Of a DNA stretch of 48,632 nt, positions 10,882 through 19,801 are shown in pieces. Both the position numbers and the translations under genes were made by a program. The stretch comes from Candidatus Enterococcus myersii. GTDB lineage: Bacteria; Bacillota; Bacilli; Lactobacillales; Enterococcaceae. The notes beneath the pieces were generated by a model. It had not been told where the DNA came from. It worked only from the letters and a program-made list of their open reading frames with translations, and made no database searches. Position 1 is the stretch's first letter. Each line of letters opens with the position of its first letter. The DNA is taken from the NCBI RefSeq assembly GCF_017316025.1, contig NZ_JAFLVT010000011.1, forward strand, positions 1 to 48,632, written 5' to 3'.

Positions 10882-13002
10882 ATGGAAAAAACAAAGCTTA
10901 AAGCAATTTTAGCTGATTTAACTTTGGCAGAAAAAGTGGGACAGTTGGTTCAAGTCACACCTGATTTTTTTGGTAATCCAGGAGAAATCACGGGTCCAAT
11001 GTCACAGTGGTCAATGAATAACGAGCAGCTTTATCAGATTGGCTCTGTTTTAGGGACCCACCGTAGCGATGAGGTCAAAAAAATTCAAAGAGATTATTTG
11101 GCAAATAGTCGTCATAAGATTCCGTTAATTTTTATGGCAGATGTTATTCATGGCTATGAAACAATCTTTCCGATTCCACTGGCTTTAGCAGCTAGTTTTG
11201 ATGCGGCTATGATTGAAAAAGTAGCTGCTGCTACAGGTGCTGAAGCAGCGACAGAAGGGGTTCACGTAACTTTTTCACCTATGGCAGATTATGTTAAAGA
11301 TCCGCGTTGGGGCCGAGTTTTAGAAAGTAATGGAGAAGACCCTAGACTTTCTAAAGTGCTAACAGAAAGTTATGTTCGGGGCTATCAAGGGGATAATCTT
11401 GCTACTGAAGAAAATCATATTGCCGCTTGTGTGAAACATTTTATTGGTTATGGATCCGCTGAAGGCGGTCGCGATTACAATACTGTGGATATCTCGGATG
11501 TTGAAATGTATCAAAATTATTTACCTGCTTTTGAAGGTGCGATAGCTAGTGGCGTCAAAATGGTGATGACGTCTTTTAATAGTTTCAAAGGCATTCCTGT
11601 TACTGCCAATAAAAAGCTCATTCAAAATGTTTTGCGGCATGAATTAGGTTTTAAAGGGGTTCTTATTTCAGACTGGGCAGCAATTGGGGAATTAATGCAG
11701 CATCGTGTAGCTGAAAACCCCCATCAAGCAAGTTACAAAGCTTTCACAGCGGGGATTGATATTGATATGATGACCGATTGCTACTTGCAAGAGCTAGCTG
11801 AAATCATTCTCGCTGAAAATCTTACAGAACAACTAGATGAAGCTGTATTACGGGTATTAAATTTAAAAAATGATTTAGGCTTGTTTGAAAATCCGTATCG
11901 TGGTTTAAAAACGCAGGTTGATAAAACCAAATTAAGAAAATTAGCCTATAAAGCAGCTCTTCGTTCGGCAGTTCTTTTAAAAAATGAAGGAGTCTTACCT
12001 CTTAAAAAATCAGAGAAAATTTTATTAATTGGGACCAAGGGAACGACCCAAGATGTTTTGGGAGCTTGGTCATGGATTGGGGATAGACAAAAAGCTGTCA
12101 GTCTTGCAGACGGACTGACAGCTAAATTTCCTCAAATTGTAGTGATGGAAATTGACGATAATCAAAAAGATTGGCAAACAGTTATAACGGCTGTAAAAGA
12201 AGCTGATAAAGTACTTTTAGCTGTTGGTGAAACCAGTGATGAGGCTGGAGAAGCGGCTAGTCGTGCAAATTTGGAATTGTCTGGGGTTGAACAAAAATTA
12301 GTGGCTGTGGCCGCCCAAAATAATCCGGCTACGATTTTAATTACATTTAGTGGACGACCACTTGTTTTAACACAAGAAGCAGCAAAAACAGCAGCAATTA
12401 TTTCAGGCTGGTTTTTAGGCAGTGAGATGGGTTCTGCATTAGCTGCGCTATTAAGCGGAGAGGAAAACTTCAGTGGGCATTTACCAATGAGTTTTCCCCG
12501 CAGTGTCGGTCAACTACCATATTCTTATCAGGAGATGTCGACAGGACGTCCCAAAACTAAAGACAATGGTCAAGAGAAATATATTTCGCGCTACTTGGAT
12601 GAGGAAAATGGACCGTTATATGCTTTTGGTCATGGTTTATCTTATAGTCGTTTTACCTTTAGCGATTTTTCTTTATCACAAAGTAGTCTTGCAAAAGGAG
12701 AAAAAGCAACACTTCGTTTTACCGTTGGCAATGACTCGCAAATTCCTGGTTTTGCCTTGCCACAAGTTTATTTTCAAGATGAAGTGACTGAAATGATTCG
12801 TCCTAAAATCGAATTATTAAAGTGGAAACAAGTCTATCTTGAAGCAGGAGAGTCAAAAACAATTTCATTTGTTCTTTCACCTAAAGATTTTGCTTACGTT
12901 CATGAAAACTTAAAAAGATATTCAGATCCAGGTGAAATTCAGCTGTTTTTAGCCACTAGTGCAACTGAAATTGTGGACAAGGTACAGTTGCAACTGCTTT
13001 AA
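10882..13002 (+). CDS. GH3 beta-glucosidase (BglX-like), intracellular
   Basis: The protein has 706 residues and no signal peptide. The GH3 N-terminal domain (about 1-340) contains KHFIGYGSAEGGRDYN and the nucleophile Asp264 in GVLISDWAA. The C-terminal sandwich domain (about 350-560) has LLKNEGVLPL and GEAASRANLELSGVEQ, and a fibronectin-III-like domain ends the protein. GH3 enzymes release glucose from the non-reducing end of unphosphorylated beta-glucans or oligosaccharides. It shares the operon with the GH1 enzyme, so the cell appears able to process both free and phosphorylated substrates. A terminator follows at 13040. Confidence 0.93.
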   Translation: MEKTKLKAILADLTLAEKVGQLVQVTPDFFGNPGEITGPMSQWSMNNEQLYQIGSVLGTHRSDEVKKIQRDYLANSRHKIPLIFMADVIHGYETIFPIPLALAASFDAAMIEKVAAATGAEAATEGVHVTFSPMADYVKDPRWGRVLESNGEDPRLSKVLTESYVRGYQGDNLATEENHIAACVKHFIGYGSAEGGRDYNTVDISDVEMYQNYLPAFEGAIASGVKMVMTSFNSFKGIPVTANKKLIQNVLRHELGFKGVLISDWAAIGELMQHRVAENPHQASYKAFTAGIDIDMMTDCYLQELAEIILAENLTEQLDEAVLRVLNLKNDLGLFENPYRGLKTQVDKTKLRKLAYKAALRSAVLLKNEGVLPLKKSEKILLIGTKGTTQDVLGAWSWIGDRQKAVSLADGLTAKFPQIVVMEIDDNQKDWQTVITAVKEADKVLLAVGETSDEAGEAASRANLELSGVEQKLVAVAAQNNPATILITFSGRPLVLTQEAAKTAAIISGWFLGSEMGSALAALLSGEENFSGHLPMSFPRSVGQLPYSYQEMSTGRPKTKDNGQEKYISRYLDEENGPLYAFGHGLSYSRFTFSDFSLSQSSLAKGEKATLRFTVGNDSQIPGFALPQVYFQDEVTEMIRPKIELLKWKQVYLEAGESKTISFVLSPKDFAYVHENLKRYSDPGEIQLFLATSATEIVDKVQLQLL

Positions 13003-13039
13003 ATCTGTTTTAAAAGTAACGCTTTGTCTAAAATTAAAT

Positions 13040-13080
13040 AATCTTACCAAGCTTGACTTAAAAGCTTGGTAAGATTTATT
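13040..13080 (+). terminator. GH1/GH3 operon terminator
   Basis: A perfect 15-bp stem (13040-13054 with 13062-13076) around a 7-nt loop, starting 37 bp after the GH3 stop. The tail is short and A/T-rich. Confidence 0.85.
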
Positions 13081-13101
13081 TCATAACTTTAAACCTATCA
13101 G

Positions 13102-13118
13102 TGGTACAACAGGTACCA
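13102..13118. promoter_or_regulatory. TGGTAC-N5-GTACCA palindrome (candidate operator)
   Basis: TGGTAC-AACAG-GTACCA is a perfect 6+5+6 palindrome with the same half-sites and spacing as the one at 9311-9327. It lies just before TTGACA (13121-13126), upstream of the LacI gene promoter. It probably binds a regulator shared by both halves of the locus, with the RpiR protein the nearest candidate. Confidence 0.65.
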
Positions 13119-13171
13119 TTTTGACATTTTTTTCCAAAAGTTGAAACGAAAACCAACTCGACTGTAAACTA

Positions 13172-13259
13172 TTGTTTTTGAAAACGTTTTTATTTATGAT
13201 ATGAATGTAAAAAGTAACACATTCTTTTTTATTTAAATAAAATAAAAACGTTTTTATTT
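13172..13259 (+). promoter_or_regulatory. LacI-gene promoter with two AAAACGTTTT operators
   Basis: The -35 TTGTTT (13172-13177), 17-bp spacer and -10 TATGAT (13195-13200). Operator 1, TGAAAACGTTTTTATT, fills the spacer. Operator 2 (13240-13259) is the perfect 20-bp palindrome AAATAAAAACGTTTTTATTT and abuts the Shine-Dalgarno. The layout indicates repression, most likely by the LacI protein encoded immediately downstream. Confidence 0.85.
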
Positions 13260-13269
13260 GGGAGGAGTT

Positions 13270-14283
13270 ATGAAAGAGAGGGTCACAATTCGGGAAGTCG
13301 CAAAAGAAGCTAACGTTTCTATTGCAACTGTTTCAAAAGCGTTAAACGACGTTGACGTGGTGAAACCAAAGACAAAAGAAAAAGTTATTGCAGCAGCAAA
13401 AAAACTTCATTATACCCCCAATTTGATGGGGAAAAATTTGAAAGCAAAGCGCACAAAAATGATTGGTTTTTATACGCATACCATTATTGGTCCTTACTTT
13501 AGCACTTTAATAGAAGCAATTGTAAAAGAAGCAGAAAAACATCACTATGGGGTGAATGTCATTATCTCTTCTGATAAACAAGTTTTAACTTCACATCTAT
13601 TAGGGAATATGGTGGATGGTTTTATCGGTTTTGAAGATTTAATTGATGATGAGGCGCTCAGTACAATTCAATCAGAAAGAATTAATGCTGTATTTATGGA
13701 TCGACAAATCAATGATCGTAGTATCAGCAGTATTGTTTTTGCTTCTCGTAAAGCAGGAAGACTCGCTACAAAAGAGTTGATTGCAAAAGGACATCAAAAA
13801 ATCGGTTTTTTGCCGGGACATCCTGGCGTTTATGACAGTGATGAGCGTTACTTAGGTTATGTTCAAGCGATGCGCGCCGCCGAGCTAACTGTAAATGATA
13901 CTTGGATTATCCCTGGATTATTTGAAGAAAAAGCGAGTTTTGAAAATATCGATCACTATTTAAAGACAACCGACAAAAAGGACTGGCCGACAGCATGGAT
14001 TGCCGGTAATGATTTAAGTGCAATTGGTGTCATTAAAGCTGTGGAAGCAAACAATCTGCAAGTTCCTACTGATTTTAGTGTAATTGGTTTTGATGATATC
14101 GAGTTATTACGCTATTTCAAGCCGCGAGTAACTACTGTTCAAAACCCGATTAGAACACAAGGAAAAGAAGCAGTGATAGAGCTTTTGGCTTTAATTGCCG
14201 GTGATAAAGCTGGCGAGAATAAAATTTTAGATTGTCGTTTAATCCGTGGTGAAACGACAACAGCAGTCGAGTTGCAAAAATAA
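13270..14283 (+). CDS. LacI-family transcriptional repressor
   Basis: The protein has 337 residues from ATG 13270, preceded by GGGAGGAG; a TTG at 13258 would overlap that site. The LacI helix-turn-helix (about 1-60) reads TIREVAKEANVSIATVSKALND, followed by the hinge and a periplasmic-binding-protein-like sugar domain (about 62-335) ending in the DFSVIGFDDIELL and TTVQNP signatures. It heads the ABC importer operon and likely represses itself and the importer through the two palindromes upstream. The effector is probably a gluco-oligosaccharide or derived sugar, which is not proven. Confidence 0.92.
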   Translation: MKERVTIREVAKEANVSIATVSKALNDVDVVKPKTKEKVIAAAKKLHYTPNLMGKNLKAKRTKMIGFYTHTIIGPYFSTLIEAIVKEAEKHHYGVNVIISSDKQVLTSHLLGNMVDGFIGFEDLIDDEALSTIQSERINAVFMDRQINDRSISSIVFASRKAGRLATKELIAKGHQKIGFLPGHPGVYDSDERYLGYVQAMRAAELTVNDTWIIPGLFEEKASFENIDHYLKTTDKKDWPTAWIAGNDLSAIGVIKAVEANNLQVPTDFSVIGFDDIELLRYFKPRVTTVQNPIRTQGKEAVIELLALIAGDKAGENKILDCRLIRGETTTAVELQK

Positions 14284-14305
14284 GATTAGAAATTAGGAGG
14301 AAAAT

Positions 14306-15253
14306 ATGTTGGAAGCAAAAGCCAAACCAACCCTAGGGGCACGTTTTAAAAAATGGTGGCGAGATTTTGGACACCAGTGGCAATTACAGTCGATGGCAAT
14401 TCCTGGGATTGTTTATATGATTATTTTTAGTTTTATTCCTATTTACGGCTTAGTGATTGCCTTTAAAAATTACACCGTAATTGACACCATTGACAGTGCG
14501 CAGTGGGTGGGATTTGAAAACTTCAAAATCATTATGGAAGATAAGTACTTTTGGCAATCGGTTGTGAATACATTGGGCATTAGCGCATTGAAACTAGCCT
14601 TTGGATTTGTCTTACCGATTATTATCGCCGTGATGATTTACGAATTACGAGACAGTGTCTTTAAGCGGGTGATTCAAACAATTTCTTATCTACCACACTT
14701 TTTATCATGGATTATTTTAGGTGGGATGATTATTACCTGGTTTTCTTCAAACGGGATGATTAATGAGTTGTTAAACTTCATCGGTATCCAGACGAAGCAA
14801 AATCACATGCTAGACGTTGGTAAATATTGGTGGATTGCTTCTTTATCAGATGTTTGGAAAGAAGCTGGATGGGGAACAATTTTATATTTGGCCACGATGG
14901 CGCGTATTGATCCAACGTATTATGAGGCTGCCAAAATGGATGGTGCTTCACGACTACGTCAAATTTGGAGTATTACGATTCCCATGATTCGCAATATCAT
15001 TTCGTTAAATTTAATCTTAAGTGTAAGCGGTTTATTCAATTCGAATTTAGATCAAACTTTAGTTTTGATGAATTCTCAAAATCAGCCTAAAGCAGAAGTC
15101 ATTAATTCTTACGTTTATCGTGTTGGTTTAATGCAAGGAGACTTTTCTTATGCAACAGCCGTGGGGCTTGGAATCTCAATTATTTCAGTTATTTTGTTAG
15201 CTGCAACCAATATTGTTACGAAAAAATTAAACGATAATCAATCGGTCTTGTAA
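14306..15253 (+). CDS. ABC sugar importer permease, LplB type
   Basis: This 315-residue membrane protein of the carbohydrate-uptake-1 permease family has about six transmembrane segments. The cytoplasmic coupling loop YYEAAKMDGASRLRQIWSITIPMI carries the EAA motif at about residues 210-235. LplB-type permeases pair with an LplC/YtcP-type permease and an LplA-type lipoprotein, and both follow here. No ATPase gene lies in the cluster, so a shared MsmX-like ATPase elsewhere is expected. The start follows AATTAGGAGG. Confidence 0.92.
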   Translation: MLEAKAKPTLGARFKKWWRDFGHQWQLQSMAIPGIVYMIIFSFIPIYGLVIAFKNYTVIDTIDSAQWVGFENFKIIMEDKYFWQSVVNTLGISALKLAFGFVLPIIIAVMIYELRDSVFKRVIQTISYLPHFLSWIILGGMIITWFSSNGMINELLNFIGIQTKQNHMLDVGKYWWIASLSDVWKEAGWGTILYLATMARIDPTYYEAAKMDGASRLRQIWSITIPMIRNIISLNLILSVSGLFNSNLDQTLVLMNSQNQPKAEVINSYVYRVGLMQGDFSYATAVGLGISIISVILLAATNIVTKKLNDNQSVL

Positions 15254-15267
15254 AAGGAGGAAACGTA

Positions 15268-16182
15268 ATGGAAAAAAGAAGTTTGTCACTCGCTAAACCC
15301 AAAAGTAACGTTGTACAAGATAAAGACAGTAAAATCTTCAACTTTGTTAATGTTTTACTCCTACTCGTTTTTACAATCATTATTATCGTGCCGGTTTGGA
15401 ATATCGTAGCGTCATCTTTTGCCTCAAGTGATGCATTGGCAAAGGGGGATTTCGTTTTCTGGCCTTCAGAAATCTCATTTGATAATTATCGCAAGGTTTT
15501 AGGCGATGCTTCCATTTGGCAAGCATTAATTATTTCAGTGGGAAAGACAGTAATTGGTGTTTTAGCGCATACCGCATTTTGTGCCATTATGGCTTATGCT
15601 TTATCAAAAAGAAATTTAAAAGGTCGGGGATTGTATTCCACGATGGGAATTATCACCATGTTCTTTTCTGGTGGGATGATTCCAACATACTTATTGATTA
15701 AATCTTTAGGGCTATTAAATACTTTTTGGGTCTACATTATCCCAGCCCTACTTTCTTATTACGATGTTATTATCTTGATGAACTTTTTTAGAGATGTACC
15801 AACATCTTTGGAAGAGTCAGCTAAGATTGATGGAGCAAGTGATTGGGGCGTATTTTTGAAAATCTTTGTGCCTTTATCTAAACCTGCATTAGCAACAATT
15901 GCCCTTTTTCACGGGGTTTGGCAGTGGAATGACTTTATGACAGCTAAATTATACGTAACGGATAAAGCATTATATCCTTTGCAAATGAAATTATACGAAA
16001 TTATTACGCAATCACAAGCAGCATCCCAACAAGGCTTAAATGCGGCGGTCGAAATTAGCACAACATCTAAGGGGGTACAATTGGCAACTATCGTAGTCAC
16101 GACCGTTCCGATTTTAATTATTTATCCATTGCTACAAAAACATTTTATCTCAGGCATGATGCTTGGGGCAGTAAAAGAATAG
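15268..16182 (+). CDS. ABC sugar importer permease, LplC/YtcP type
   Basis: The protein has 304 residues and six predicted membrane segments. The EAA loop SLEESAKIDGASDWGVFLKIFVPLSKP lies near residues 190-215. The C-terminal end, HFISGMMLGAVKE, is typical of the YtcP group. It begins 14 bp after the first permease with AAAGGAGG before the ATG, and the solute-binding lipoprotein follows 12 bp later. The three genes form one uptake system. Confidence 0.92.
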   Translation: MEKRSLSLAKPKSNVVQDKDSKIFNFVNVLLLLVFTIIIIVPVWNIVASSFASSDALAKGDFVFWPSEISFDNYRKVLGDASIWQALIISVGKTVIGVLAHTAFCAIMAYALSKRNLKGRGLYSTMGIITMFFSGGMIPTYLLIKSLGLLNTFWVYIIPALLSYYDVIILMNFFRDVPTSLEESAKIDGASDWGVFLKIFVPLSKPALATIALFHGVWQWNDFMTAKLYVTDKALYPLQMKLYEIITQSQAASQQGLNAAVEISTTSKGVQLATIVVTTVPILIIYPLLQKHFISGMMLGAVKE

Positions 16183-16194
16183 GAGGAGTAATAA

Positions 16195-17835
16195 ATGTTT
16201 AAGTTTTCAAGCAAAAAAATCGTAGGGACTTTGGCACTGGCAAGCGCAGTCTTAGCATTAGGAGCCTGTGGTAGTAAAAAAGATGAATCAACAGCAGAAA
16301 AAAAGGTGGATCTCCCCTCCATTGAAGACCGATATAAACCAGATGAAAATACACCAGCCTGGAAATTAGATACCAAAAAAGAAGCGACCAAATTAACTTG
16401 GTACGTAAACGCTGATTGGTGGAATACAGAATTTGGTAAAGATATGGTAACTAAAAAAGTCAAAGAAGATTTAAATGTCGATATCAAATTCATTACTGGT
16501 GATGACACCAAATTAAATACGTATTTTGCTGGCGGAGATATGCCAGACATTGTGACTATCTTTGACTCCAACTCACAAGTAGCACGTAAAGCAAATTCTT
16601 GGGCATTACCATTACAAGATTTAGCGAAAAAATATGATCCATATTTTAATAAAGTAGCCCGTCAAGAAACATTAAATTGGTATAAATTGTCCGATGGAAA
16701 ATCTTATGGCTATCCAGATTATTCCAATACGCAACAAGACTTTGATAGTGGGGATATTTTTGCCCGAGATGCATTTATTATTAGAAAAGATGTCTATGAA
16801 GCAATTGGAAAACCCGACTTCACAACACCAGAAGGCTTTGTGGCCGGTATGAAGAAGATTAAAGCACAATTTCCAGATTTAATTCCATTTGGGTTTAATG
16901 ATTTTGCTAAAGATGGTTCTTCAAATGGCTCTATGGATAGCGTTGTACAAGATATGCTAGGTGTCCCTTATACAAAAGATGGCAAATACTATGACCGTAA
17001 TTTAGATTCTGATTATATTAAATGGGTGAAGGCTTTCCGTCAAGTTCACCAAGACGGCAATATTTCTGATGATACTTTCACAGATGATGGCGATAAATTC
17101 AAAGAAAAATTACAAACTGGTAAATATGGTGCTGTTATGATTGGCTCATTTGTAAACCAAGGGATTCCATTACAAACCTTTAAAGCTGCAAATCCAGACA
17201 GCGAATATATTGCAATTGACGGCATTCAAAGTACCCAAGGTAATAAAGCAACATTAACACAAGCTGGTATTTCTGGTTGGATGATTAACTACATTGGTAA
17301 AAACTGCAAAGATCCTGCTAAAGCAATGCAAGTGTTCACTTATCTTTTAAGTGATGAAGGTGAAATGTTAACAAACTTTGGTATTGAAGGACAAACCTAT
17401 ACTAAAGAAGGCGATAAAGTAAAATGGACCGATGAAGCACGTAAAATTCAACAAGATGATCCTGAAAAATGGCAATTGGAGTACCGCATGGGTGAGTTCA
17501 TTCAATTTGGTCATGACCGCTTTAAAGCAATGAATGATGATTCATACGTCGATGCAGTGAAACAAATGCAACAATGGGGTGAAGGGAAATTAACTTCACA
17601 ATTTTTAACAGAAAATATTGGCCCTGATGCGGGTAGTCAAGAAGCGCGAGCTTTAAGTGCAATCCAAACAAATTGGAGCACAACTCTTGTAGGTATGTTG
17701 CGGGCAAAAGATGACAAAGAACTAGACGGTTTGTTAAATAAATACGAAGATTTCCAAAAAGATAATAAGATTAATGATGTAAATAAAGTTCGTAACGATA
17801 AAATTGAAGAAAATAAGAAAAAATTAGACATGTAA
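16195..17835 (+). CDS. ABC sugar-binding lipoprotein, LplA type
   Basis: The protein has 546 residues. A lipoprotein signal peptide (about 1-24) ends in the lipobox LALGACG, with acylation at the Cys of GACG. The mature protein is a large type I solute-binding protein: an N-terminal lobe with KLTWYVNADWW, DIKFITGDDTKLNTYFAGGDMPDIVT, then GAVMIGSFVNQG and the usual C-terminal helices. LplA-type proteins are longer than typical sugar-binding proteins (about 500-550 residues), as here. It works with the two upstream permeases. A small hairpin after the stop (17847-17864) may stabilise this abundant transcript or reduce read-through. Confidence 0.92.
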   Translation: MFKFSSKKIVGTLALASAVLALGACGSKKDESTAEKKVDLPSIEDRYKPDENTPAWKLDTKKEATKLTWYVNADWWNTEFGKDMVTKKVKEDLNVDIKFITGDDTKLNTYFAGGDMPDIVTIFDSNSQVARKANSWALPLQDLAKKYDPYFNKVARQETLNWYKLSDGKSYGYPDYSNTQQDFDSGDIFARDAFIIRKDVYEAIGKPDFTTPEGFVAGMKKIKAQFPDLIPFGFNDFAKDGSSNGSMDSVVQDMLGVPYTKDGKYYDRNLDSDYIKWVKAFRQVHQDGNISDDTFTDDGDKFKEKLQTGKYGAVMIGSFVNQGIPLQTFKAANPDSEYIAIDGIQSTQGNKATLTQAGISGWMINYIGKNCKDPAKAMQVFTYLLSDEGEMLTNFGIEGQTYTKEGDKVKWTDEARKIQQDDPEKWQLEYRMGEFIQFGHDRFKAMNDDSYVDAVKQMQQWGEGKLTSQFLTENIGPDAGSQEARALSAIQTNWSTTLVGMLRAKDDKELDGLLNKYEDFQKDNKINDVNKVRNDKIEENKKKLDM

Positions 17836-17846
17836 TTTTTCTAGGA

Positions 17847-17864
17847 GAAGCAGTTTTGCTTCTT
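17847..17864 (+). terminator. Intercistronic hairpin
   Basis: AGAAGCA-GTTT-TGCTTCT gives a 7-bp stem directly after the lipoprotein gene, without a strong T run. It is more likely an mRNA stabiliser or partial terminator than a complete stop. Confidence 0.5.
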
Positions 17865-17919
17865 CTATACATAGAACAAGTAACCAAGTAATCTGTGACA
17901 AAAACAAGGAGGAAGTATC

Positions 17920-18546
17920 ATGCAAAAAATATTTAGTACCGATGGCCTAATCTATGGCGGGATGGAGCGGCTCTATCAAGTATTGTTATTGAATGTTATT
18001 TTTATTATTTCCTGTTTGCCGCTTTTTACTATCGGTGCTGCAATCAGCGCAGCATATGGGACTGCTTATAAATTAACCGAACATAAAGAAGGTGTTTTAT
18101 ATAAAACGTACTGGCACCAATTCAAACAAAATTTTCCTCCAGCTACCAAAATGTGGCTACTGATAATCGCGATAGTTGGTGGTATGCTTTTTGCTTTACC
18201 GTATTTCCGTTATCTCATTGTGGGAAATAAAGTTGCTTATTATATGGTCATGGTGGGGCTTACATTTATTATTTTGCTGAGTTTGTATCTTTTTCCACTA
18301 ATTGCCCGTTTTGAAAATACATTGGCCGCAACTATTACAAACGCTATGATTTTATCGTTAAAACATTTACCAATCAGTATTATTTTATTTTTTGTAACGG
18401 TGGGCGGGCTGTTTTTATTGCCGGTATATTTACCCAAGTTACTATTTGCTTGGCTCTTTATTGGATTTGGGTCAGTATTTTTTATTAATGCAAAATTACT
18501 CCTAAAAGTTTTTAGTCAATACGAGAATATGAAAGAGGGAAGTTGA
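17920..18546 (+). CDS. YesL-like (DUF624) membrane protein
   Basis: The protein has 208 residues and about four to five hydrophobic segments (around 22-45, 82-98, 105-128, 142-165 and 170-192). Members of this family are commonly encoded beside LplABC-type importers in Firmicutes, as here. The role is unknown; a part in transporter assembly or sensing is often assumed. It ends 4 bp before the kinase gene, so the two are probably co-translated. Confidence 0.82.
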   Translation: MQKIFSTDGLIYGGMERLYQVLLLNVIFIISCLPLFTIGAAISAAYGTAYKLTEHKEGVLYKTYWHQFKQNFPPATKMWLLIIAIVGGMLFALPYFRYLIVGNKVAYYMVMVGLTFIILLSLYLFPLIARFENTLAATITNAMILSLKHLPISIILFFVTVGGLFLLPVYLPKLLFAWLFIGFGSVFFINAKLLLKVFSQYENMKEGS

Positions 18547-18550
18547 GAAT

Positions 18551-19495
18551 ATGTACGTAGGGTTTGATATTGGTGGAACAACCGTGAAATACGGTGTGTT
18601 AGATGAAACAGGAAATATTCTAGAAAAAGCTGCAATTCCGACAAATTATGATTTAGCCGAGTTCTTAGATGAATTAGTAGCAATTGTGGAAAACGCGCAA
18701 GAACACTATAAAAAAATTGATGGCATTGGAATTAGTGCACCAGGTATTATTCAAAAAGATGGCTATATGCAGACTGCCGGTGCGATAAAACCTTTTTATG
18801 GTGCCAATATCAAAGTTGAGTTAGAACGACGTACCGGTCTTGCGGTTTCAATTGAAAATGATGCGAATGCTGCAGCAATCGCAGAACGTTGGATCGGCAA
18901 TGCTATTGGTTTGGATAATTATTTGTGTATTGTATTGGGTACAGGTATTGGTGGCGGTATTGTTATTAATGGAGAAGTATACCGCGGAGCCCATGGCATG
19001 GCTGGTGAATTTGGCTGGAGTATTATAGATACACTACCAAAGAGCGGCGATATTGAAGAGGTGTCATGGAATAAGCGTGCAGCAACAGTTGGTGGGCTTT
19101 GTTATCAATATAATTTAGCGCAAAAAGCAGCCGATAAGAATGCTATAGATATCTGGGATGCACGAAAAATCTTTGCCAAAGAAGCGGCAGGCGAAACACT
19201 GGCACTAAAAATTGTCGATCAGTTTTTAACTGATTTAGCAGTCGGGATGCTAAATTTAATCAGCTGCTTTGATCCGGAAGTGATTTTATTTGGCGGTGGC
19301 ATCAGCTCCAATAAGGAGTTTAATGAACGCTTCCAAAGGAGACTAAGTGAAGTAATGAACCGACATGAGTCAATTCATTATTTAAAAGATCAAACAATCG
19401 CAGCTGTACGTCCGGCTAAATTACAAAATGATGCCGGTATGATTGGTGCTGTCTATCAAATTCATCGCCAAGTGACGCAAAAACAGTTTATTTAA
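18551..19495 (+). CDS. ROK-family sugar kinase, possible beta-glucoside kinase
   Basis: The protein has 314 residues. The N-terminal phosphate loop is FDIGGTTVKYG (residues 4-14), followed by SIENDANAAAIAE and the LGTGIGGGIVINGEVYRGAHGMAGEFG sugar-binding block with its Gly-rich stretch and EFG. The usual ROK zinc motif CxCGxxGC is absent; the equivalent region reads NKRAATVGGLC. BglK of Klebsiella is a ROK-type kinase that phosphorylates cellobiose and related beta-glucosides at the 6' position. Here a kinase of this type would make the substrate for the GH1 6-phospho-beta-glucosidase after ABC uptake. A glucokinase or other hexose kinase role remains possible. Confidence 0.85.
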   Translation: MYVGFDIGGTTVKYGVLDETGNILEKAAIPTNYDLAEFLDELVAIVENAQEHYKKIDGIGISAPGIIQKDGYMQTAGAIKPFYGANIKVELERRTGLAVSIENDANAAAIAERWIGNAIGLDNYLCIVLGTGIGGGIVINGEVYRGAHGMAGEFGWSIIDTLPKSGDIEEVSWNKRAATVGGLCYQYNLAQKAADKNAIDIWDARKIFAKEAAGETLALKIVDQFLTDLAVGMLNLISCFDPEVILFGGGISSNKEFNERFQRRLSEVMNRHESIHYLKDQTIAAVRPAKLQNDAGMIGAVYQIHRQVTQKQFI

Positions 19496-19625
19496 CTGCT
19501 CTATTATCCTTAGAGTGTTTAAAAAAATACAAGAAAATAATAACATTTATGGAATTGTAATAGTTGTTTTTATCAGCTGCTTCATTTATTTTTTTAAGAA
19601 TTGCGAATTTTTTTAAAAATTGGTA

Positions 19626-19654
19626 TTGACCTTTGCGAACGTTTTCTTTATAAT
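19626..19654 (+). promoter_or_regulatory. Promoter of the antiterminator/PTS genes with cre-like spacer
   Basis: The -35 TTGACC (19626-19631), 17-bp spacer and -10 TATAAT (19649-19654). The spacer TTTGCGAACGTTTTCTT matches the CcpA cre consensus with two mismatches, suggesting carbon catabolite repression. Confidence 0.8.
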
Positions 19655-19678
19655 GACGAATGTAAATAATATTATTTC

Positions 19679-19748
19679 ATGTGACTAGATAATACTAGGC
19701 GTGGAAAGACTCACTTCAAGCGATTGGTTGAAGTTGGTTTTTTCACGT
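19679..19748 (+). promoter_or_regulatory. Ribonucleic antiterminator (RAT) overlapping a leader terminator
   Basis: The RAT-like segment ATGTGACTAGATAATACTAG with the following GCGTGG (19679-19704) can fold with an inner CTAG/CTAG stem, an asymmetric bulge and an outer ATG/CGTG stem. It is followed by a terminator stem ACTTCAA/TTGAAGT (19713-19719 with 19728-19734) and a T run. The 3' half of the RAT can also pair downstream (19700-19707 with 19740-19747), so the two folds compete. This fits control of the leader by the antiterminator protein encoded next. Confidence 0.75.
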
Positions 19749-19801
19749 CTATTTTATTTCTTTGGTTGCAAAATACTTTCTAAAATCTGCAGAGGTGAAC
19801 C

